Positions 56,541-64,000 of a stretch of DNA of 64,000 nt are shown here, in pieces. Each line of letters begins with the position of its first letter. Position 1 is the stretch's first letter. Made by a program: the position numbers and the translations under genes. Where the stretch lies: contig JAMPAT010000001.1 of assembly GCA_023667095.1 (NCBI GenBank), positions 85,706 through 149,705 on the forward strand, written 5' to 3'. The stretch is from Bacteroidales bacterium (GTDB lineage: Bacteria; Bacteroidota; Bacteroidia; Bacteroidales; UBA932). Below the pieces are notes generated by a model. The model did no database searches. It had not been told where the DNA came from and saw only the letters and a list, made by a program, of their open reading frames with translations.

Positions 56541-58526
56541 CTACCATCCCGGGTTCTGGACAAGGGCAGTACTCTTGTCAATCTCCGTCTGGAGAATCGG
56601 GAACAGATAATAGGCATCTTTCCAGACCCTCTGGTCTGCGCTTGAGCCTTGGTTTATCTTCTCTCTCCTATAAAAGTCCAGAGTGTTGAAATTGTTTGTC
56701 TTAGGGTCTCCGGCACGTACGCTCATCCCCCAGATCCAGCCTCCGTCCTTCTTGTGCTCAGGTCCGGCGAGAAGACGCCTGTGCATAGTGAAATACCTGT
56801 CTCCTTCAAGTGCAAGCTCAATCTGGCGTTCACGGATTATATATTCGCGCTGCCTGTCCTTGTTCCCGCTGAGTCCTGAAACTGTGTTATATATGCTTGG
56901 AAGTCCTCCCCTCTTGCGGATGAGGTCCCAATATTTCTTTATGTCAGGATGTGAAGGATTCACCTCGTTCAAGGCCTCGATATAGTCAAGCAGAATCTCA
57001 CCGTACCGTACATGTATGTTCACATATTTGCCCGTCGGCACAAAGGAAGTCTGGCTCTCATTGGGAACTATGAATTTCTGAGGTGTCATTCCGGTCCTTG
57101 AATACGAGTCTGTCTCACCTGTGTTTGACACACCTCCGTAATACATCTCCACCCTTCCGAACCCGTCCTGCTGTCCTGCAGAGTTGAAGTTGTCACGGCA
57201 CTGTTTGTCAATCGAATAGACAAGCTGTATCCTATGGTTATAGTTCACCGTTGCATAGAAGCGGGCCTCACGGTTGGCGTATATGTTTCCGTCGCCTGCT
57301 GAATGTCCCCATGCAACCAGGTTCTTATAGTCCTTCAGAAGGGCCGTCCTGTGCTCACCCTTAGGGTCATTTTCGAGGTCATGTCCATTTGGATTGAAAT
57401 GAGGCCCGTTCTCCTTTGCAAGGCCCTCTTCCGTATATCCTGATGCAGGATCGTCCTTGTCACGGCCATTTTCCATATAGAATGCATCCACCAGCTTCAG
57501 CGTAACCCCCACAACAGTCTGTGAAAAGCCGTTCTTGTTGACCGGAGTACAGTACTGCATCCATTTTGACCTTCCGCAATGGCCTCCTACGGCATAGATT
57601 GACCCGAAGAGGATCTCCTTGTTCCAGCCGACATTGAACAGGTCGTAGAAAGACTTGAAAGGATTGAATTCCGCAGAATCCATTGATACATCGCCGTTAG
57701 TGTAAAGCCCGATATACTCAGGATTCGCCTCCGCCATGTCTATCACAGCCTTTGCCGCATCTGCAGCCCTCTGCCATTTTGCCGGATCATATGTTGTATT
57801 GGCAAGAGGAGTCCCGTCATTGTTCCTGAATGTCAGATATTTGTCATTGCCGTTCCACTGTTCCGAAGCAGCAAGCAGCAGGGCCTGCGCCTTGATTGCG
57901 CGGCAGGCAACCTTTGTCGCCCTTCCGCAGTCATCATCTGTAGGGGCATAATATGCAGGAAGAAGCTCCTCTGCCTTGTCAAGGCATTCCACAACATACT
58001 CTATGCACTCGTCAAATGGCGCACGTGCCATGGACGAAAAGTCTGCATCATTTGAAGGGAGGCTTTTCAGCAGCACTGCAGGGCCATAGAGCCTGAGCAG
58101 GTCAAAGTAATAATATCCGCGCAGGAAAGTGGTCTCACCCACATAGCGCGACTTCAGCGTAGAAGAAAGTTCATCGCAGCGATGAATATTGTTCTCGAAT
58201 ACAAATGTAGAACGTATAGCCTTGTAATACAGGCTCCACCTGTCAGGGTACCATGCAGCAGTCGGGCTCCAGTCCCCCCTGCACATCCTGTACGGGACAA
58301 GGTTCGCATTGCATATTTCCATGTCATCACCCATGGCCACCCACGGGTCCTGCTCCGTACGGCACTCGTTCCTCAGCCCGGCATAGCAGTTCGTGAGGTA
58401 TTTGTTGACCTCTGTACGGCTGGTCCACACCATTTCATCCGTCTTCTGGTCATCCGGCATCTTGTCCAGATAGGTGCATCCGGAGATGGCCAGCAGGGCA
58501 GTCAATATAGTAATATATCTTTTCAT
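56541..58526 (-). CDS. SusD-family glycan-binding lipoprotein (PUL 3)
   Basis: A 661-residue SusD protein (signal ends LLAISGC). Seen: TYLDKMPDDQKTDEMVWTS, the helical core GETTFLRGYYYFDLLRLYGP, LLDYIEALNEVNPSHPDIKK, and the C-terminal DAYYLFPILQTEIDKS then LVQNPGW. It is the longest of the three SusD proteins here because of insertions in the middle of the barrel-facing face. It lies 14 bp downstream of the frameshifted SusC. Confidence 0.95.
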   Translation of the reverse strand: MKRYITILTALLAISGCTYLDKMPDDQKTDEMVWTSRTEVNKYLTNCYAGLRNECRTEQDPWVAMGDDMEICNANLVPYRMCRGDWSPTAAWYPDRWSLYYKAIRSTFVFENNIHRCDELSSTLKSRYVGETTFLRGYYYFDLLRLYGPAVLLKSLPSNDADFSSMARAPFDECIEYVVECLDKAEELLPAYYAPTDDDCGRATKVACRAIKAQALLLAASEQWNGNDKYLTFRNNDGTPLANTTYDPAKWQRAADAAKAVIDMAEANPEYIGLYTNGDVSMDSAEFNPFKSFYDLFNVGWNKEILFGSIYAVGGHCGRSKWMQYCTPVNKNGFSQTVVGVTLKLVDAFYMENGRDKDDPASGYTEEGLAKENGPHFNPNGHDLENDPKGEHRTALLKDYKNLVAWGHSAGDGNIYANREARFYATVNYNHRIQLVYSIDKQCRDNFNSAGQQDGFGRVEMYYGGVSNTGETDSYSRTGMTPQKFIVPNESQTSFVPTGKYVNIHVRYGEILLDYIEALNEVNPSHPDIKKYWDLIRKRGGLPSIYNTVSGLSGNKDRQREYIIRERQIELALEGDRYFTMHRRLLAGPEHKKDGGWIWGMSVRAGDPKTNNFNTLDFYRREKINQGSSADQRVWKDAYYLFPILQTEIDKSTALVQNPGW

Positions 58527-58540
58527 CTTCTTCTTGGAGT

Positions 58541-61500
58541 TTAGAAAGTAAGTCTGAGACCGAAGTTATATTTGCGTGTAAGCGGATAGGCACGTCCGTC
58601 CTGCGAACCGGTCTCAGGATCCCACATGTCCCATTTTGAATGCATCCACAGGTTGCTTCCTACGAAATATATCCTGATTGCCTGGCATCCCCATGAGCTT
58701 AGCCATGAAGCCTTGAGCGTATATCCGACCTCAACATCTGAAAGCCTTATGAAGCTTCCGTCATAGATTGTCTTTGTCGAACGCTTCTGGTTGTTTGAGG
58801 AAGTCATGGCGGACAGGCGCGGATAGCGTGCATCCGGATTTGGATTCTCGACACTCCAGTGATCCAGGGTATTCGCATAGAGGTTATTCCTCCCGACACC
58901 TTCCTGGAACGGGAAATACATTCCCCCAAGATAGTAGGTCACATTTCCCTGCCCGCGGAAGAAGACCCCTGCATCGAATCCCTTCCATCCTATCTGTGCC
59001 CCGAATCCGTAGTTGATTTCAGGTACATTTGAATATCCTATCGCCACCTGGTCATGGTCATCAACCTTTCCGTCATTGTTGTAGTCAAGGTACTTCACAT
59101 CTCCGGGACGCACTGTGCCGAAAGCCTGCTCAGGACTGTTCTTTATGTCCGCCTCATCCTTGAAATATCCCAATGCAATAAGTCCGAAGCACTGGTTGAT
59201 CGGCCTTCCTGTCTCCATTCTCCACGGATCTGTCTGCGGCTCATCCTTTTCAATCACCTTGTTCCTCGCAAAGGAGAAGTTTCCGTAAAGCCTGTAGTTT
59301 ACAGGTCCTATGTGATGGTTGAATTCGCCTGTCCCTTCGAATCCCCAGTTGTTGACACGGCCCATGTTTGCAAGGGGCGCCTCATTCAGTCCTGCGATAG
59401 AAGGTATGGTCTTCCTCTGGATGAGGATGTCCCACCTGTTCTCATAGAAATAGTCGAAATCAAGGGAAATCATTGAGTTAAGCAACTTGACCTCCAGTCC
59501 GATATCCCTCTTGAGACCTTTCTCCCAAGTCAATCCGACAATTCCTTCCTTTGCCTCCCCGATAGTTCCGGAAGAGGTGGCGTTCGGCCCGAAATAATGG
59601 TTATGTCCCTTTGAGGCCGAGTCATTCAGCCCGTTTGCACCAAGTCCTCCTCCCCATGTGGAGAGATATCCGAAACGCTGCGATGAGGCAAGCACATCAG
59701 AACCCACGAGGCCGACAGAACCGCGCAGCTTAAGGTGGTTGACATATTTCCTTGCTCCCTTGAACCAAGGTTCATTCGAGATAAGGTAGCCAAGTGCACC
59801 GGCAGGGAAGAAACCGAAACGGTGTCCTTTCTCGAAATTTTCTGAACCGTTGTATCCGGCATTGAACTCAGCAAAATAACGGTCATCATACGAATATGTG
59901 GCACGGAAGGCCAGGCCCTGTTTCCGGTAAGGCAGCGAGAATATGGCAGAGCCTGCCGCAAGGTTCACATAATTGCGGTGATAATACATGAACATCGCCC
60001 CTACGCGGTGCCTGTCAGCAAAATTGCGGTCATAGTTTATCTGTCCCTTAAGCTCATCAGCCCTGTTTCCGGTATTGTTGTGTGCATAGTTCAGATAATC
60101 CTGCCCCTCCCTTATGGACAGGTCATAAAGGCCTGTCTCATCATTGACTCCAAGTACCATGTATGTAGAGGATGTCTTGCTTCTCACCTGGGCAGACATG
60201 GTAAAGTAGTCATACGAGAATGACACATTTGCACTCAGTCCCGGAGTAACCATCCCCAGATCCTGCCTGAGGATAATCTGCGACATTATCTGTGTATTGT
60301 ATGTCTTGTTGTATCCGGAACCGAAAAGACGTTCTGCAGGGTTTCCGCTTCCTATGGACGATGTTCCCCAGCCCCACTTGACATCACCGTATTCATCATA
60401 TTCGACTGGTACACGGACCGGCATCGAAGTAGGGTTTATGTTATAGACATTATTGAAAAGTGCCGTTACCTTGGAAGAATATTCCGTTGAATTTCCCGCT
60501 GTGGCAGGCTGGTGCGAATCAGTCATGTTGGCACCTATCTCAAGACTCAGGATTGTGCTCTTTGTAAGATTTATGTCAATATTGGAACGGAAATTATAGC
60601 GTGTCACATGGATGTTTGTGCTGTAATCTGTCTCAGGGCTTGTATAAAGGTTGCCATTGTCCCTCATATAGGCAGCTGTCACATAATAGCGGGCACGCTC
60701 CCCGCCGCCGCGGATATTTATAGAAGCTGAAGTATTGTTGGCCCACCTTGTAAACAGTTCATTCATCCAGTTCACATCAGGATATAGATAAGGGTCTATC
60801 CCTGAAGCGGTGGCCTCAATCTGTTCCGGAGTATAATGGCTGTATCCTACAGCTTCATTGTACATCCTCATGTAGTTCGGACCATCGATGAATTCCGGGA
60901 GCCATGACATTTCGGAAAGTCCGCTCTCGATCTTCACGTCTATCACAGGCCTCTGTGCAGCCTGGCCTTTACGTGTTGTGACAAGCACGACACCATTGGC
61001 CGCACGTACACCGTAAACTGCTGTAGCCGATGCATCTTTAAGGACAGATATATTCTCGATTTCCTCAATTGAAAGATTGGACATGTCACGCTCGACACCG
61101 TCCACGAGGACAAGAGGGGCACTTGAGTTAAGCGAAGATATTCCCCTGATCCAGAACTCTGCATTGTCCATACCCGGCTCACCGCTCCTCTGGACAACGA
61201 CAGCTCCGGCAATCTTTCCTGCAAGGGTATTGGTCAGGTTCCTCTGCGGCACCATAAGTTCATCCTTTGGTACGGCAGAGATTGCACCGATAACGGAAGC
61301 TTTCCTCTGGTGTCCCATACCGACAACGACAGCCTCGTCCATCTCAAGGGTATCATCCATGAGGACTATGTCCAGAGCCAGGGACTTAGGTACGGCAACC
61401 GTCTCCGTACGGAAACCCAATGAAGTAAATTCCAGCACTGTACCGACAGAAGGGACATCAATCACATAATATCCATTGATGTCAGTCACCTCGCCTGTAT

Positions 61501-61710
61501 TTGTGCCTTTGATCATGACGGCAGCACCCGGGACAGGCTGTCCCGTGCTGTCAAGGACCTTACCCTTTACGGTAAGTTTGTCCTGGCCGGTGTCTAATCC
61601 GTTCCCCCCCCAAGATTTTCACCCGGCAAGGATGCGAAAGAAGGGACGGCAACCAGGACAAGCATCAGAGTGCATAGGGCAGCCCTGATTCTCAAAAAAT
61701 GATTTGCCAT
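58541..61710 (-). CDS. SusC-family TonB-dependent transporter (PUL 3), frameshifted at a G8 tract
   Basis: From ATG 61710, 33 codons give a signal peptide (hydrophobic LMLVLVAVPSFA, then SLPGENL), followed by eight G (61611-61604). With eight, translation ends at a TAG after 38 residues. With 9 (or 6) the frame runs through GLDTGQDKLTVKGKVLDS and the whole SusC: carboxypeptidase-D-like domain, plug (RAANGVVLVTTRKGQ) and barrel ending YNFGLRLTF, about 1056 residues. The remaining frame is undamaged and its first ATG is at 61516, inside the first domain, so it cannot make an exported product as sequenced. The second gene of PUL 3, 54 bp after AGE. Confidence 0.9.
61604..61611 (-). repeat. Homopolymer G8 (C8 on plus strand), putative phase-variation tract
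   Basis: Eight identical bases just after the signal-peptide codons of the PUL 3 SusC, encoding a glycine linker (LGGGN in the 9-G state). Same length and position as the tract in the PUL 2 SusC, but the two need different lengths to be in frame. Confidence 0.85.
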
Positions 61711-61764
61711 AAACAGTATATTAATAATATTGGTTCCAGTGTTATACTTATATTGACCATATAT

Positions 61765-62964
61765 TTAAATGGGCTGCTGTCTGCGCCGCTCCCCATCACC
61801 TATGGATTCCAGGACAGCAGAAATATGGTAAAGTCCTCTCGGGACATGGAAACACCCTTTCCACTTCCCTCCTTTCAGGGTAAGGAGGACCTCACCGCGC
61901 CTGTTCAGGTAGCCGAACCACTCCGGATATTCATCATCACGGAAATGCTCCCACATATATGCATCAAGCTTCTCAAACCACTCCAGGCATTTCCTGTTTC
62001 CGGTCAGCTGATAGCCCTTTATCATCGCAATCGCAGATTCAAGATGCACCCACCACAGCTTCTGGTCCCATTCCAGCTTCTGCTGAGGATGGCCGAGCCT
62101 GTCCATGAAATAATAGATTCCGCCATACTCCTTGTCCCAACCGCGTTCTATTACGCTCAGGGAGATTTCCACGCATTTCTCTATAAGGGCCTTGTCATTG
62201 AGCCTTATGCCAAGGTTCATCATGAACCACAGGGCCTCAAGGTCGTGCCCAGGATTTATTTCACGTCCTTCAAAGCAATCTACCATCGAGCCATCCAGCG
62301 CATTCACATTTTCAAGCATACAGCCAAGCTCAGGCTTGTAGAACACCTTGAGAATCTCATCAAGGCATTCCCTTATAGTTGCATCAAGTATACCCTTGTC
62401 TTCGATTATGTCCTCAATCTCCAGGGCCATATTGCAGATAATCATAGGAAGTGCAAAACCTTTGAGAGAGCGTGTGCTGCCTATGGACTTCTCCCAGATT
62501 CCTTTCGGATTGTCACGTCTTGCGAGAATCCGCCCAAATGTCTTCCTCGCAATGTCTGCATATTCCTCACTCCCGGTTGCCTTGGCAAGCTGGGCAAAGG
62601 CCATGCAGGCAAAAGTATTTGAAAAGATATTGTACGGTGACACAAGAGGCTTCCCGCAGCGATCGAGCGAGAAATAGAAATCATAATTCCCGTCATGTCC
62701 ATATCTTTTCAGGAACTCTGCACCATGGATTGCCATATCCAGCCATTCACTGCGTTTCTCCATCTGATTGTACAGCATGGCAAACATCCACACCTCCCTT
62801 CCCTGGAGCCAGACAAACTTATCCGTATCATAGACACTGCCGTCCCTGTCCAGACATGAGAAATATCCTCCGCATTCCCTGTCTACGGACTTTTCAAGCC
62901 AGAACGGTATCACCCTTTCCAGCAATTCTTTCCTGTACCTTTCGGCTGTTTTCCTGAAATCCAT
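61765..62964 (-). CDS. AGE-family sugar 2-epimerase (N-acylglucosamine 2-epimerase type)
   Basis: A 399-residue cytoplasmic (alpha/alpha)6-barrel enzyme of the N-acylglucosamine 2-epimerase family, interconverting GlcNAc and ManNAc or related 2-epimers. Seen: DKFVWLQGREVWMFAMLY, NIFSNTFACMAFAQLA, NPGHDLEALWF (H240) and KLWWVHLESAIAMIKGYQL (H307), the two conserved catalytic histidines of the family. It is the first gene of PUL 3, next to the divergent ROK gene; a cytoplasmic sugar enzyme at this place implies PUL 3 imports N-acetylhexosamines. Cellobiose 2-epimerase is an alternative within the same family. Confidence 0.9.
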   Translation of the reverse strand: MDFRKTAERYRKELLERVIPFWLEKSVDRECGGYFSCLDRDGSVYDTDKFVWLQGREVWMFAMLYNQMEKRSEWLDMAIHGAEFLKRYGHDGNYDFYFSLDRCGKPLVSPYNIFSNTFACMAFAQLAKATGSEEYADIARKTFGRILARRDNPKGIWEKSIGSTRSLKGFALPMIICNMALEIEDIIEDKGILDATIRECLDEILKVFYKPELGCMLENVNALDGSMVDCFEGREINPGHDLEALWFMMNLGIRLNDKALIEKCVEISLSVIERGWDKEYGGIYYFMDRLGHPQQKLEWDQKLWWVHLESAIAMIKGYQLTGNRKCLEWFEKLDAYMWEHFRDDEYPEWFGYLNRRGEVLLTLKGGKWKGCFHVPRGLYHISAVLESIGDGERRRQQPI

Positions 62965-62994
62965 TTAGCCTCAATATAATCTTGTTCAACAATA

Positions 62995-63290
62995 ATTGCA
63001 TGCAATATCATGCATTTCCGTATATTTGGCTCTCCCGGCAGCACCGTTGGCGTCCTCCAAATCCATGGAACCGGGAAAGCGTCCCCAAATAATTCACGAT
63101 GTAAATTAAAACATTTATTTTTACACAAAACATTTTATTTTCCCGATTTATTTACAAGTGTATCAAAAATACAGCATTACGCTCTAATCACCAACAATTT
63201 AAGTACAAAGTACCAAACCATGCAATAAGAAATATTTTATAATTATAATCATCATTGTTGCACAATTTAATAAAATATTTTATTTTTACC
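62995..63290. promoter_or_regulatory. Divergent control region between AGE and the ROK regulator
   Basis: It contains the same two blocks seen upstream of PUL 2 (63100-63125 and 63222-63245). It also has a 12-bp palindrome ATTGCATGCAAT at 62995-63006, 31 bp before the AGE start, and a 16-bp palindrome AATAAAATATTTTATT at 63269-63284, 28 bp before the ROK start. A TATATTTG on the plus strand (63021-63028) could be a -7 element for the ROK gene with a long leader. The AT-rich palindromes recall NagC/Mlc-type operators, but binding is inference. Confidence 0.55.
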
Positions 63291-63311
63291 AGACTTTTAA
63301 ATTCCGGTAAT

Positions 63312-64000
63312 ATGAAGAGCAACTCCTCAGCAGCAATGCGGAACAGCATCATGTCCTGTTTCCTGCAGAACGGTACAATGATGATTCCTGCAATATCAGA
63401 AATGACAGGCTACAGCATCCCGACAGTCACAAAATTTGTCCAGGAAAGCATGAAGGCCGGCATAGTCATAGCCACAGAAAAGGCCACCGCGACAGGTGTC
63501 CGCGGACGTAAGGCCATATTATACAGCCTGAATCCAGGCACTGCCTATTTCCTTGGAGTGGACACAAGGCATCACGGGCTCTCGCTCGCACTGATGGACA
63601 TTACCGGCAAGATAGCCTTCCACCGCGAATACAGGGACCTCCGCTTCATGAACACCCCACAATATATGGAGAAAATGTGCATGCGCATAAAGGACTTCAT
63701 CGCGGAATCAGGCATACCGATGAAAAAGATATCTCTTGCATGCTTCAACATATCCGGCCGTGTAGACACAGAACGGGGACTGAGCCACAGCATCTTCGCC
63801 TTTGAGGACAATGACGGCTCCTCCCTTGCGGAAATCCTGGAGGAAAAGACGGGGATACGTTCTGTGATAGAGAACGACACAAGGGCCATGCTGCGCGGAG
63901 AACTGAGCCGGGGAGGAGTCAGCCGCTACAGGAACTGCCTATATGTAAATGTAAGCTGGGGACTCGGGCTCGGGATCCTGATGGACGGCAAGATCTACTG
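63312..64000 (+). CDS. ROK-family regulator or sugar kinase (5' part; runs off the window)
   Basis: Start ATG 63312; 229 codons are visible. Residues 1-70 form a winged helix-turn-helix (AISEMTGYSIPTVTKFVQES), then the ROK ATPase fold: GVDTRHHGLSLALMDITGKI, ISLACFNISGRVDTE, IRSVIENDTRAMLRGELSRGG and YVNVSWGLGLGILMDG. The zinc-binding CxCG motif would lie beyond the edge. ROK proteins with an N-terminal HTH act as repressors (NagC, Mlc, XylR types) relieved by a sugar or sugar phosphate. Its place opposite an AGE epimerase and GlcNAc hydrolases suggests an N-acetylhexosamine-responsive regulator of PUL 3, and perhaps PUL 2. Confidence 0.88.
   Translation, partial: MKSNSSAAMRNSIMSCFLQNGTMMIPAISEMTGYSIPTVTKFVQESMKAGIVIATEKATATGVRGRKAILYSLNPGTAYFLGVDTRHHGLSLALMDITGKIAFHREYRDLRFMNTPQYMEKMCMRIKDFIAESGIPMKKISLACFNISGRVDTERGLSHSIFAFEDNDGSSLAEILEEKTGIRSVIENDTRAMLRGELSRGGVSRYRNCLYVNVSWGLGLGILMDGKIY

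Noticed and set aside
38855..61611. Simple sequencing error at both G tracts
   Set aside because: Cannot be excluded without reads, but two runs of identical length at the same structural position in two SusC genes, with no other frame errors in either gene, fit biology better; kept as a finding with that test stated.

Overview
The window is a stretch of Bacteroidota (order Bacteroidales) chromosome from what looks like a glycan-degrading, gut-type commensal. The evidence is three SusC/SusD pairs, a hybrid two-component sensor, many lipoproteins with a short signal ending in Cys, and the phylum-specific -33 TTTG / -7 TAnnTTTG promoters visible upstream of several genes. I cannot fix the genus from sequence alone.

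Layout. 1-335 is a 73-bp hairpin repeat array entering from the left edge, followed by about 700 bp of gene-free, partly duplicated DNA. 1051-4393 holds a minus-strand group: DUF1963 protein, queD, queE (7-deazaguanine pathway), a glycerophosphodiester phosphodiesterase lipoprotein, and a tiny charged protein. 4576-7674 (plus) holds a secreted DUF protein, tRNA-Phe with a terminator, a Crp/Fnr protein that has lost its DNA-binding end, and a membrane acyltransferase. 7728-20341 (minus) is PUL 1: two fimbrillin-like lipoproteins, SusC, SusD, a DUF5017 lipoprotein, a PL8-type lyase and a beta-helix protein. A DUF1573 remnant and a hybrid two-component sensor/AraC regulator (21502-25482, plus) lie upstream of it, followed by a beta-propeller glycosidase.

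26797-38916 (minus) is PUL 2: SusC, SusD, an Ig/CBM9-like lipoprotein, two tandem DUF4838-like putative hydrolases, a CBM9-like lipoprotein and a large DUF5107-TPR protein. A 13-fold 74-bp hairpin array (39376-40295) separates it from PUL 3 (40395-62964, minus): AGE-type epimerase, SusC, SusD, two SusE-like lipoproteins, a GlcNAc-1-phosphodiester glycosidase (NAGPA family), GH89, a GDPD-DUF4855 fusion, GH20, an unrecognised 713-residue lipoprotein, GH3 and a broken DUF4855 gene. A divergent ROK-family regulator begins at 63312 and runs off the right edge. PUL 3 combines alpha- and beta-GlcNAc removal with two different phosphodiester-cleaving activities and a GlcNAc/ManNAc-type epimerase, which points to an N-acetylhexosamine-rich and possibly phosphodiester-containing glycan.

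Main discovery. The SusC genes of PUL 2 and PUL 3 each carry a run of exactly eight G just after the signal-peptide codons. In each case this run puts the signal peptide out of frame with the rest of an otherwise intact transporter. Changing the run length would restore the frame: 7 or 10 G for PUL 2, 6 or 9 G for PUL 3. This is the expected architecture of slipped-strand phase variation of two glycan importers. Because the required lengths differ, the two genes are never ON at the same tract length. The two operons also share a colinear, roughly 190-bp upstream region, which suggests co-regulation, plausibly by the adjacent ROK protein.
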